Below are positions 34,106 to 42,694 of a stretch of 64,000 bases of DNA, piece by piece. This stretch comes from Terriglobus roseus (GTDB taxonomy: Bacteria > Acidobacteriota > Terriglobia > Terriglobales > Acidobacteriaceae): NCBI RefSeq assembly GCF_900102185.1, contig NZ_LT629690.1, positions 4,278,001 to 4,342,000 of the forward strand, given 5' to 3'. The notes below the pieces were generated by a model, which made no database searches, was not told where the DNA came from, and saw only the letters and a program-made list of their open reading frames with translations. The position numbers and the translations under genes are program-made. Positions within the stretch are counted from its first letter, which is position 1; each line of letters starts with the position of its first letter.

Positions 34106-35458
34106 TTACTTCTGCGCCTTTTGCAACTGCTTGGCTACCTTATCGACCTCGCCCCATACACGCAGCAGGTTGCCGCTCCACAGCTTGCCAATCTGCTCTT
34201 CGCTGTAGCCACGGCGCACCAGTTCCAGCGTCACGTTGAACGACTGGTCGGTGCTGTTCCATCCGTCAATGCCGCCACCACCGTCGAAGTCCGATGCCAG
34301 ACCCACATGGTCAATGCCGATCTTCTTCACGGCGTAGTCCACGTGGTCGATCAGGTCCTTCACGTTGGCGCGAGGCGCGGGCGGATACTTCGCATCAATC
34401 TCGGCTAGCTGCTTCGTGAAGTCGGCGCGCTTGTCTTCCGGCAGCATGTTTGCATAGGCGGCAAGGCCCCCACGGCGTCCACCCTTTGCCTCGGTTGCAC
34501 TTTCCACTGGGCAAGGACGCGGAGCACCTTCACCTCGCGCACCTCGACGCGCCATCTCGCCAAAGAACTCCTTCTGAAGCTTGGTCAGCGCCTCGGTGCG
34601 TTCCGGCGAATCCGGCTTCAAGTAGCTGGCGAAGCCCACTACCTGGATCACGCCGCCGTTCTTCTTCAGCGCCTCCAACTGTTCGTCGTCCATGTCGCGG
34701 CTCACACTGGGGGCCAGCGCACGAACAGCCGAGTGCGATGCGATGACTGGAGCCTTCGACAGCTTGATGGCTTCCAGGTTCGCGCCCTTTGCCGGATGCG
34801 ACAGGTCCACCATGATGCCGTACTTGTTCATCTCAGCGATAACCTTGCGGCCTTCATCGGACAGGCCATTGTTGTAGCTGTAGCCATCCTTCTCGCCGGT
34901 GTTGGAGTCTGCAAGCTGGCTGTTGCCGTTGTGTGCCAATGACATGTACCGCGCGCCGCGGTCATAAAACTCCTTCACGCGGGCCACTTCCAGGCCAATG
35001 GGGTAGCCATTCTCTACACCAATGACGGCAATCTTCTTGCCCTGCTTGTGCAGGCGGATCACGTCTTCCGGCGTAAGGGCCAGGCCAATCTTGTCAGGCG
35101 CAATCTTCTCCGTCAGGCGGTGGATCGCGTCGAACTTGGCAATGGCCTGCTTGTAAGCATCGTCATAGCCTTCGGGGGTCAGCGGCCCTTGTCCCACGTA
35201 GACGATCATGAACGACACGTCCATGCCACCGGCAATCATCTTGGGGATGTTTACCTGCGTGGTCAGCGGCATGCTGTAGTTACACTCCGCCGTGAAGTTT
35301 GAGGGCTCGATGTCGTTATGCGTGTCGAGTGTGATCACGTGGTCATGGATCTTGTGCGCTTTGGCAATCAGGGCGGCGTCGCTGTTGGATTGCGCCAGGC
35401 TGGCCTGTGGTGTGATCAGTAGAGCCGCACTCAGGGAAAGAGCTATCAGGTGTCTCAA
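34106..35458 (-). CDS. membrane dipeptidase (M19, renal dipeptidase family)
   Basis: 450 residues from TTG 35458, chosen because GGAGG lies 5 nt upstream and the product starts with a signal peptide (HLIALSLSAALLITPQASLAQ). An upstream TTG at 35491 is possible but less supported. Zinc ligands are visible: LDTHNDIEPS (HxD), VIGVENGYP (bridging Glu), DLSHPAKGA, VIASHSAVRALAP and the DHVGLASDFDGGG Asp. M19 enzymes cleave dipeptides and beta-lactam-like compounds. First gene of the peptidase pair. A charged loop (MARRGARGEGAPRP) is inserted in the C-terminal half. Confidence 0.92.
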   Translation of the reverse strand: MRHLIALSLSAALLITPQASLAQSNSDAALIAKAHKIHDHVITLDTHNDIEPSNFTAECNYSMPLTTQVNIPKMIAGGMDVSFMIVYVGQGPLTPEGYDDAYKQAIAKFDAIHRLTEKIAPDKIGLALTPEDVIRLHKQGKKIAVIGVENGYPIGLEVARVKEFYDRGARYMSLAHNGNSQLADSNTGEKDGYSYNNGLSDEGRKVIAEMNKYGIMVDLSHPAKGANLEAIKLSKAPVIASHSAVRALAPSVSRDMDDEQLEALKKNGGVIQVVGFASYLKPDSPERTEALTKLQKEFFGEMARRGARGEGAPRPCPVESATEAKGGRRGGLAAYANMLPEDKRADFTKQLAEIDAKYPPAPRANVKDLIDHVDYAVKKIGIDHVGLASDFDGGGGIDGWNSTDQSFNVTLELVRRGYSEEQIGKLWSGNLLRVWGEVDKVAKQLQKAQK

Positions 35459-35752
35459 GCGAACCTCCAGCAAACGTGGATGAAACAACAAACAGACTGA
35501 AGCGGAATTCCCTCAAAGACGGGGAAAGCCAGTGGAAATTGTGCGAGGTAGCGCCAATTGTAACCCGGCTTTTACGGGCTTAGAACGCTAAACGCAGCCA
35601 AATTTGCAGATAGAGAAGAAGACGTAACAACAGGTTCGTAAGACTCGCGCTTTGATCTTCGGAAACGCTTGCGGGAACCTTGTTACACTCCTCCTGCCTT
35701 GTGCCACGGGCACTCCGCTGTCACCAAATCTCAGTTTTTAGGAGCAATCCTG

Positions 35753-37270
35753 ATGCGTCGTCTGCTGCTTTCCGCTTCGCTTGTGTTGTGCAGCCTTCCC
35801 ATGGCCGCGGAGGTTCGCCTGCCGCACCTGTTTTCTGACCACGCAGTGCTGCAACGCGACCGTCCGGTGCGGGTGTGGGGATGGGCGCGGCCCGGAGAGA
35901 CTGTTTCCGTCAGTTTCCATCAACAGAAGCTGAGCATTATGGCGAATAGCTATGGTCAGTGGGAGACGTGGCTCAAGCCGGAGTCTGCGGGTGGCCCGTA
36001 CACGCTGACCGTTACTGGCGATGCCACGGCCTCGCCCATCACGCGCAATGACCTGCTGGTGGGTGACGTCTGGATTGCCAGCGGCCAGTCGAACATGGAA
36101 ATGCCGCTGAAGGGATTCAACCCGGATACCCAGATCAAGGATCACGAGAAGGAGATTGCAGCGGCGAATCATCCGAAGATTCGCCTGCTCTTCCAGCACA
36201 AGCGCCCGGCTGCGGTGCCGCTGTCCGACACGGACGATACATGGACCGTTTGCACCCCCGAGACTGCGGCTGGCTTTTCGGCCGTGGCCTATTTCTTCGG
36301 ACGCGATCTGCAGGAGCACGAAAAGGGCGTTCCCATTGGCCTTATCGATACAAGCTGGGGCGGCACGCCTGCCATGACGTGGATGAGCGCGGGCGGCGCA
36401 GGCTTCCTGGGCCAGGGTAGCCTGTTCACCAACGGCGCGGGTATGGTCGCGGATCAGGGCGCGACAGACGAGATCAAGGCCAACCTGGCCGCGCAGGACG
36501 ACGCGGATAAAGCAGCCGGAAGAACGCCGGTGCCGCACGCGAAGTTCACCGATCGCAACAGTTCATGGAACCCGGCCGCTCTGTACAACGGCATGCTGGC
36601 CCCGTACACGAAGTACGCCATCCGCGGTGCCATCTGGTATCAGGGCGAAGCGGACCAGAGCATGCCGTACGCGCCGTATTACGGACGCATCTTCGGCGGC
36701 ATGATTCAGGATTGGCGGCACCAGTGGGCGCAGGGTGACTTCCCGTTCCTGTTCGTGCAGCTTTCCAGCTACGGCACAAACACGGTGGACGGATGGAGCA
36801 CAGTGCGTGATGCGCAGCGCAAGACGCTGTCGCTGGTGAACACGGGCATGGCCGTCACGCTGGATGTGGGGCATCCCACCAACATCCATCCGGGCGACAA
36901 GCAGGCCGTGGGCGCGCGATTGGCTGCTGCCGCATTGAGCATCAGCTACGGCGCAAAGGCCGAGGGGTTCTCGCCCATGTTTGAGCAGGCCACCACGGAA
37001 CCCAACGGCATGCGCGCCTGGTTCACCCATGCCGAAGGCCTCGCACCGAAGGCCGGAGCGGTCGGCGGATTTGAAATTGCTGGTGCCGACCACAAGTTTG
37101 CTCCTGCAGAAGCGCGCGTGGAGAAAATTGGCGACCACGTAACGGTGGTGGCGACCTCCTCCACCGTGAAGGAGCCAAAATACATCCGCTACGGCTGGGC
37201 CGCCGTGGTCACGGACTATCTGTACAACAGCGCAGGTCTGCCCATGGGCACGTTTACGTCCGAGCCATAG
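35753..37270 (+). CDS. sialate O-acetylesterase-like carbohydrate esterase, exported
   Basis: 505 residues from ATG 35753 (GGAGC upstream) with a signal peptide (LLLSASLVLCSLPMAAE). The start LPHLFSDHAVLQRDRPVRVWGWA is the family opening. SGQSNMEMPL holds the nucleophile Ser of the SGNH fold; GAIWYQGEAD is the conserved central block and LDVGHPTNIHPGDK supplies the catalytic Asp and His. Many bacterial members in plant-polysaccharide loci remove acetyl groups from xylan or pectin rather than sialic acid, which is likely here given GH51, GH67 and CE15 nearby. Monocistronic as far as visible. Confidence 0.9.
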   Translation: MRRLLLSASLVLCSLPMAAEVRLPHLFSDHAVLQRDRPVRVWGWARPGETVSVSFHQQKLSIMANSYGQWETWLKPESAGGPYTLTVTGDATASPITRNDLLVGDVWIASGQSNMEMPLKGFNPDTQIKDHEKEIAAANHPKIRLLFQHKRPAAVPLSDTDDTWTVCTPETAAGFSAVAYFFGRDLQEHEKGVPIGLIDTSWGGTPAMTWMSAGGAGFLGQGSLFTNGAGMVADQGATDEIKANLAAQDDADKAAGRTPVPHAKFTDRNSSWNPAALYNGMLAPYTKYAIRGAIWYQGEADQSMPYAPYYGRIFGGMIQDWRHQWAQGDFPFLFVQLSSYGTNTVDGWSTVRDAQRKTLSLVNTGMAVTLDVGHPTNIHPGDKQAVGARLAAAALSISYGAKAEGFSPMFEQATTEPNGMRAWFTHAEGLAPKAGAVGGFEIAGADHKFAPAEARVEKIGDHVTVVATSSTVKEPKYIRYGWAAVVTDYLYNSAGLPMGTFTSEP

Positions 37271-37293
37271 GGCAAACGGCGTAAACTTAACAA

Positions 37294-38571
37294 ATGCTCA
37301 AGTTTGGTTGTGCGGCGATGTCGGATGGGGATTTCCTGCGTGCGTTTCAGGACCGCGACATCGCCACCAGCCAGTTTCATCACGGCGACCACCTACGCCT
37401 AGCCTGGCTGCTGCTGGAGCGCCTGCCGTTTGACGATGCTCTGGACAGCGTCCGCAAGGGGCTGCAGAACTTCGCACTGCGCACCGGCAATGCCGCGCAT
37501 TACAACGAGACTGTGACGCAGGCCTGGATGCGTCTTCTGGCCGCGCAGGAAGCAAAGACCTTTGCCGAAGCCATGGCGAGTTATCCCGAAGACGAAAGCA
37601 ATCCGCTGCATGCCTTTTGGCTGCCGGACACGCTGAAGTCCGAGGCGGCGCGGACGGGCTGGGTGCCGCCGGACGTAGCCCCGTTGCCACCCATGAGCGG
37701 CCGCTGGAAGCTTCGCGCAACGGCCCCACGCACCCGCAGATCGACGCCTCTACCAGTGGATTCGCTACCGGAATCCCCGTCTTCACAGACACTTCCACTG
37801 CCTTTTGTAGAGGAAGCAGACCCGGAAAATCCTCGCGAGGCACTGGCCGCTGCCGTCCGCGACACGTTTCGACTCCCCGCGCGCCGCCCCGAACGGGCTA
37901 CACTGGAAGAGGATACGCACGGAAGCATGAGCTCTCGATTCACCTGGACCAGCGCCTTTGGCAAGGGCAGCGGATGGCTGCTGCAGAAGATCGTCAACGG
38001 TTTGGCGCTGTCGAAAATCTCGCCAAACACGCTGACCTTTATCGGCCTCATCATCAACATTGTGGCCGCGTTCTTCTTCGGTTACGCGCGCAGCGAAAAC
38101 GCGCACCGCATGTTCCTGTACGCGGGCCTCATCCTGATCGGCGCCGGTCTGTTCGACATGGTCGATGGTCGCGTGGCCCGTCAGACGAACCAGGTCAGTG
38201 TCTTCGGTGCGTTCTTTGATTCCGTGATCGACCGCTACAGCGATGTGGCCATCTTCTTCGGCCTGCTGGTTTACTACGCGCGCGGCAACCGCTTTGTGTA
38301 CGTGGTGCTGGTGGCGTTTGTGATGACGGCGTCCCTGATGGTCAGCTATACGCGCGCCCGCGCTGAAGCGCTCATCGGATCGTGCAAGGTAGGCTTCATG
38401 GAGCGTCCGGAACGAATCGTTCTGGTGATCCTCGGCGCGCTGTGCGACACATGGGGTGTGATGGCTCCGGCACTGTGGGTGCTCGCATTCCTCAGCACCG
38501 TCACTGTGATCCACCGAATCCGTTTCACCTACACAGAAACCGAACGTCGCAAGCTGCAGCCCGCACGCTAA
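37294..38571 (+). CDS. fusion: conserved N-terminal domain + CDP-alcohol phosphatidyltransferase
   Basis: 425 residues in one frame. The N-terminal 115 residues (FHHGDHLRLAWLLLERLPFDDA, YNETVTQAWMRLL) match a small uncharacterised bacterial family that is usually a separate protein. A Pro/Arg-rich linker follows. Residues 210-425 are a membrane CDP-alcohol phosphatidyltransferase: FDMVDGRVAR, then eight residues, G, AFF, D, SVI, D, a perfect fit to D-x2-DG-x2-AR-x8-G-x3-D-x3-D. These enzymes build phospholipid head groups; the alcohol cannot be named. Internal ATG 37927 could start a stand-alone enzyme. The protein may start at ATG 37318. Its stop is 1 nt from that of manD. Confidence 0.85.
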   Translation: MLKFGCAAMSDGDFLRAFQDRDIATSQFHHGDHLRLAWLLLERLPFDDALDSVRKGLQNFALRTGNAAHYNETVTQAWMRLLAAQEAKTFAEAMASYPEDESNPLHAFWLPDTLKSEAARTGWVPPDVAPLPPMSGRWKLRATAPRTRRSTPLPVDSLPESPSSQTLPLPFVEEADPENPREALAAAVRDTFRLPARRPERATLEEDTHGSMSSRFTWTSAFGKGSGWLLQKIVNGLALSKISPNTLTFIGLIINIVAAFFFGYARSENAHRMFLYAGLILIGAGLFDMVDGRVARQTNQVSVFGAFFDSVIDRYSDVAIFFGLLVYYARGNRFVYVVLVAFVMTASLMVSYTRARAEALIGSCKVGFMERPERIVLVILGALCDTWGVMAPALWVLAFLSTVTVIHRIRFTYTETERRKLQPAR

Positions 38572-38572
38572 C

Positions 38573-39781
38573 TTACCAATCCGTTAGCGTGCCATCCAGC
38601 AGCCGCGCCACGGGTAGATACGCGCGTTGGTACGGATACTTCGCAGCGAGTTCCTCATCAATGGTTATGCCCAAGCCTGGCGCATCGCCGGGGTGCATGT
38701 AGCCATTCTCAAACTTGTAGGCATGGGGAAACACTTCGTCTGTCAGCGCGGTGTGCGGCATGTGTTCCTGGATGCCGAAGTTATGAACCGCTAAACCAAC
38801 ATGCAACGCCGCGGCCATCGTCACGGGCGAAAGATCCGTTGCACCGTGATAGCCCGTCTTCACCTGGTACAGGTCGCAGAAGTCGGCGGTCTTCTTCGCA
38901 GACGTGATGCCGCCTCCGTGCGATACCGTCATGCGCAAATAGTCGATCCATTGATTGCGTACAAGATCATGCGCATCCCACACAGAGTTGAACACTTCGC
39001 CCACAGCCAGAGGTGTGGTGGTGTGCTGGCGAATGATCTTGAAGCCTTCCTGATATTCCGCCGGTGTTGCATCTTCCATCCAGAACAGATCGTAGGGCTC
39101 CAGTGATTTGCCAAGGCGTGCGGCCTGAATCGGTGTCAGCCGATGATGCACGTCATGCAACAGATGAACATCTTCGCCAACAGCGTTACGCACTGCGTCG
39201 AAAAGCTTCGGCGCAAACCGCAGATACTTTTCTGTGGACCAAAGACTTTCAGAAGGCAGACCACGTTCGGCTGGTTCGTATGGCTTGCCCTTCTTCGGCA
39301 CACCATAGCTCGAAGCAATCCCTGGAACGCCAGCCTGTGCACGGACGGCAATGTAGCCCTCCGCAAGATGTTTCTGCACGGAGTCTACGGCTTCGGCAAT
39401 GTCCGCACCATTGGCATGCGTGTACACCATGCATCCATTGCGGCTCGCACCGCCAAGCAGGTTGTAGACAGGCGTGTTCAGCGCCTTGCCCTTGATGTCC
39501 CATAGAGCCACGTCGACCGCTGCAATCGCCGCCATCGTAACCGGCCCGCGACGCCAGTACGCACCGCGATAGAGATACTGCCAGATGTCCTCTGTCTGAA
39601 ATGGATCGCGACCAATCAGGCACGGAATCACGTGCTCCGTCAGATAGCTGGCAACGGCGAGTTCGCGCCCGTTGACCGTGCCATCGCCAAGACCGTAGAT
39701 GCCTTCATCGGTATCAATGCGCAGCGTGATGAAGTTGCGGTCGGGCGAAGTGATGATGAGGCGTGCGCCTGTGATCTTCAT
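38573..39781 (-). CDS. manD: D-mannonate dehydratase, enolase superfamily
   Basis: 402 residues, the exact size of ManD/RspA proteins. [22 protein letters not shown] and [11 protein letters not shown] open the capping domain. [25 protein letters not shown] is a family hallmark. Metal ligands and acid/base residues lie in [30 protein letters not shown] and [10 protein letters not shown]. ManD converts D-mannonate to 2-keto-3-deoxygluconate in glucuronate catabolism; some members are low-activity mannonate or gluconate dehydratases. AGGAAGCCCAA precedes the ATG. Last gene of the operon with GH67 and CE15, 10 nt after barstar, which fits growth on glucuronate released from xylan. Confidence 0.93.
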   Translation of the reverse strand: MKITGARLIITSPDRNFITLRIDTDEGIYGLGDGTVNGRELAVASYLTEHVIPCLIGRDPFQTEDIWQYLYRGAYWRRGPVTMAAIAAVDVALWDIKGKALNTPVYNLLGGASRNGCMVYTHANGADIAEAVDSVQKHLAEGYIAVRAQAGVPGIASSYGVPKKGKPYEPAERGLPSESLWSTEKYLRFAPKLFDAVRNAVGEDVHLLHDVHHRLTPIQAARLGKSLEPYDLFWMEDATPAEYQEGFKIIRQHTTTPLAVGEVFNSVWDAHDLVRNQWIDYLRMTVSHGGGITSAKKTADFCDLYQVKTGYHGATDLSPVTMAAALHVGLAVHNFGIQEHMPHTALTDEVFPHAYKFENGYMHPGDAPGLGITIDEELAAKYPYQRAYLPVARLLDGTLTDW

Positions 39782-39790
39782 TTGGGCTTC

Positions 39791-40102
39791 CTATTTTCTG
39801 TGAGTTTCTAAACGCGGACGAACCTCAATTTGTACAGGACATTCTCGGTCTTCTTGCAGTCTCTCGATTATCGTTGTGAAGCGTGATGCGGTTTCCTGAG
39901 CATCTGGTCCGATGAGATGGGCATTGAAGATAACGATGCGATACGGAACTTCAATGGCATTAATCCCCCCGGTTGAGATGCTGTCTATCAATGCATTGAA
40001 ATTTCGCCCGTGCCAAGGGGGAGCGCCTACTGCGGCGAAAACAGAGTCATAGAAATCATCTGGCTTGAACCAGTTAGCTCCATCCAGCAAAAGTTCTCGC
40101 AA
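39791..40102 (-). CDS. barstar-family ribonuclease inhibitor homologue
   Basis: 103 residues starting at TTG 40102, with GGGAG 8 nt upstream. LDGANWFKPDDFYDSVFAAVG, APPWHGRNFNALIDSIS and VPYRIVIFNAH follow the barstar fold: an alpha/beta protein whose Trp-His-Gly-x-Asn region includes the Asn-Leu-Asp segment facing the barnase active site. Barstars inhibit secreted or cytosolic RNases. No barnase-like nuclease is recognised anywhere in the window. It sits between GH67 (31 nt) and manD (10 nt) in the same operon, so it is co-expressed with sugar genes. Its partner is unknown. Confidence 0.85.
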   Translation of the reverse strand: MRELLLDGANWFKPDDFYDSVFAAVGAPPWHGRNFNALIDSISTGGINAIEVPYRIVIFNAHLIGPDAQETASRFTTIIERLQEDRECPVQIEVRPRLETHRK

Positions 40103-40132
40103 TACACTATCTCCCGAAACAATGTCCCTAAA

Positions 40133-42694
40133 TCACTGCGGTGTGATCAGGCCAGCGGGGCCAATCGCGATATAGTCTACCGGCGCAAATTCACGATAGT
40201 CGCGCGCGCGGAGCTGGCTGTTGGCTTCGGCAGACGGCATCACGTTCTGCAACTCCGGCCGCATATCTGGAACGGCATGTAGTGTGATGACGGCACCAGG
40301 ATGCAGCGCCACGTTGTATGCAGTGAAGCGAGTCGCGGTTTGCCCATCGGGGTTTGGATCAAACTGCGCAGGCGGCAACTTGTCATCGGCTGCAAAGGTT
40401 GCAATGCTCTTGCCGTCAACCAGTAACTCATACTTTGAAACACCGTTCCACATGTCGTGATAGTTCACGGCAATGTTGTAATGGCCTGCCGCCTGCTGCG
40501 CAGTCATCGTAAGCGTGCAGCCCGTGGCTACGTGGCAGTTCACAGCCTTGCCACCCGATGCCGTCTCCCACGGATTCACATCAATGATTTCGAAGCCGGT
40601 GAGTTGTGAAGCTTCTGCCTCCACGCGGCCCTTGTCATGCCCCACGCGACCCAGCGCATCTGCAATACCAGAGATGCGCTGGAACCAGTTGTTAATCGCA
40701 TCGCGCCACACAAGCGCATGGCCTGCCTGAAATTGAAACAGCTTCAATGTCTGTGCATATCGATCTGCATCAACCTTGTCCTTCAACGCACTCCACTGTG
40801 GCACGTATTCTGCTGCTGCCAATGCGCTGGCGTAATGCGTGTCGTAAATCGATTGCACGAGTGTCTTGCTGTTGTGCAGTTTGTAGTCGTACGGGACATG
40901 GTGAAAGAACAGCAGCAGATCGTCCCCCGTGGCGGCAGGGTTCTCATACTTCGCGGCAAGCTCCGGCGCATACTGTTGCGCGTAGCCGGTTCCGTGCGAT
41001 GTGCGATCCATACCGATGCCATCCTTCTCACCGCGGAACCACTGTCCCCATCCATTGCGCTCAGCCGATTCAATGCCCGGGCCAAAGTGATAACCAAGAA
41101 TGTTGGTGAGCGTGCCCATACCGTTCGGGCCGGTATATCCCTCGTACACGCCCCAACTCTTGCCCAGCATTGACGTGATGGTGCCCACCACCAGCGGATC
41201 GTTACCCCATGTCATCCGCGTCCATGTGTCAGTGATTTGGCTCAATGGCGTATCGGGGTTCCATGCCAGCTTGCCAAAGCCATACAGATTGGCAAGCGCC
41301 ATGGGATGATGCAGCCAGTTCGCTTCACTACCTACATTGGTGACCGAAACAAAGCCACTCAAACGTGGCGAGCCATCGGCATTGGGAAACGTATGGCCCG
41401 TGACGATCTGCTTTACTGGCGTCGTTTTGCCATTCGCGCGCAGATCGGTATCCAGTACCCACTTCCACATGCTCGGAAGAAACACCATGTGTCGCTGCTG
41501 ACCTGTGTACTCCTGCGCAGTCTGCAACTCAATCGCGACGTTGCTCTTCTTCAATGCGCTGAAGAGCGGACTCACCGCTTCACGCGCCTGAAAATCGATG
41601 GGACCTTCTTTGATTTGAATGACGACGTTCGATTCAAACGTGCCATCGTTCTTCACAAAGTTGTCCACACCCGCTCGTGCGCGGTCCGCCTTCTTATCGT
41701 TCCAATCAAGATGGTTGTTGTAAACAAAGCCGCGATACAGAACCACACCGCCATGCGGCTTCAATGCACGCGCAAGAACATTCGCTGCATCGGCAGGCAT
41801 GCGTCCATATTGCGATGGTCCTTTACGCCCTTCGCTATCGGCCTTCACCGTGAAGCCTGCAAAGTCGGGGATCAGTTTGTAAATCTCATCCACCTTCGAT
41901 TGCCACCATGCGGCAACCTTCGGATCAAGCGGATCGAAAGTATCGAGTCCACCCACAACCTGCGGACTCGTGAGGTCGACACTCAACGCCAGCTTCACAC
42001 CCCACGGACGAAACACCTCTGCAACACGTGCAAAGTCACGCAGATTCTGCTCTGACAGCGTTTGCAGATTCGCGTTGACGTTGTTCACATTGCATCCGTT
42101 GATGCCCACAGAGGCAAGCAGCCGAGCGTACTCGCCAGCACGCGTAAGGTCCTGCTTTACGTGGCCATTCTCAAAGAAGATGGACGGCCCCGCATAGCCG
42201 CGTTCCACCGTGCCATCCATGTTGTCCCACTCGTCACTCCAGCGAATCTGCGCAGCGGGCGATTGTGTTTCGTTGACGATGGGCTTCTGCGACGCGACAC
42301 GTTCAAGGAAATGAAACACGCCATAGAGTTCTGCTGCGGCCGACGAACCTTCAATGTGTAAGCCGTCCATGCCACGTCTGATGCGGTAAGTCTCGCGTGG
42401 CAGAAGGGCGTTGGAGCTGAGCACAATGATCGCTCCGGTGCCAGCATTTGAAACTACAAAGTTTCTGCCAAGCATGGATGTCAGGCCGCGTCGAAGTTCT
42501 TCCGCAGCGGCGCTCCCCGTAGGCGAATTGTCCATGGACACAATCCGCGTCGGCAATGTCGCATACAGCTTTGAATCTGTGAGCGGTGCATAACGCAGCC
42601 ATGCTGCGGCGCCGTCTTCCGCGATGGCACTCAGTGAACTGCAGAATGTTAGAGCAGCAAAACAGATAGTTTTGCGGACGAACTGTTTCGTCAT
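40133..42694 (-). CDS. aguA: alpha-glucuronidase, GH67 family, exported
   Basis: 853 residues from ATG 42694, which overlaps the upstream TGA (ATGA), so translation is coupled; the longer frame to 42727 is not needed. A signal peptide (CFAALTFCSSLSAIAE) precedes the N-terminal domain. The catalytic barrel has IRWSDEWDNMDGTVERGYAG, ASVGINGCNVNNVNAN, LALSVDLTSPQ, GFTVKADSEGRKGPSQYGR, and VVIQIKEGPIDFQ. GH67 enzymes remove terminal (4-O-methyl)glucuronic acid from aldouronic acids after xylanase action. The partner CE15 esterase is directly upstream, and manD two genes downstream. Confidence 0.95.
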   Translation of the reverse strand: MTKQFVRKTICFAALTFCSSLSAIAEDGAAAWLRYAPLTDSKLYATLPTRIVSMDNSPTGSAAAEELRRGLTSMLGRNFVVSNAGTGAIIVLSSNALLPRETYRIRRGMDGLHIEGSSAAAELYGVFHFLERVASQKPIVNETQSPAAQIRWSDEWDNMDGTVERGYAGPSIFFENGHVKQDLTRAGEYARLLASVGINGCNVNNVNANLQTLSEQNLRDFARVAEVFRPWGVKLALSVDLTSPQVVGGLDTFDPLDPKVAAWWQSKVDEIYKLIPDFAGFTVKADSEGRKGPSQYGRMPADAANVLARALKPHGGVVLYRGFVYNNHLDWNDKKADRARAGVDNFVKNDGTFESNVVIQIKEGPIDFQAREAVSPLFSALKKSNVAIELQTAQEYTGQQRHMVFLPSMWKWVLDTDLRANGKTTPVKQIVTGHTFPNADGSPRLSGFVSVTNVGSEANWLHHPMALANLYGFGKLAWNPDTPLSQITDTWTRMTWGNDPLVVGTITSMLGKSWGVYEGYTGPNGMGTLTNILGYHFGPGIESAERNGWGQWFRGEKDGIGMDRTSHGTGYAQQYAPELAAKYENPAATGDDLLLFFHHVPYDYKLHNSKTLVQSIYDTHYASALAAAEYVPQWSALKDKVDADRYAQTLKLFQFQAGHALVWRDAINNWFQRISGIADALGRVGHDKGRVEAEASQLTGFEIIDVNPWETASGGKAVNCHVATGCTLTMTAQQAAGHYNIAVNYHDMWNGVSKYELLVDGKSIATFAADDKLPPAQFDPNPDGQTATRFTAYNVALHPGAVITLHAVPDMRPELQNVMPSAEANSQLRARDYREFAPVDYIAIGPAGLITPQ

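Noticed and set aside
32679-34208. 509-residue + strand frame over the M28 peptidase
   Set aside because: Shadow of the well-supported minus-strand peptidase, without domain signatures.
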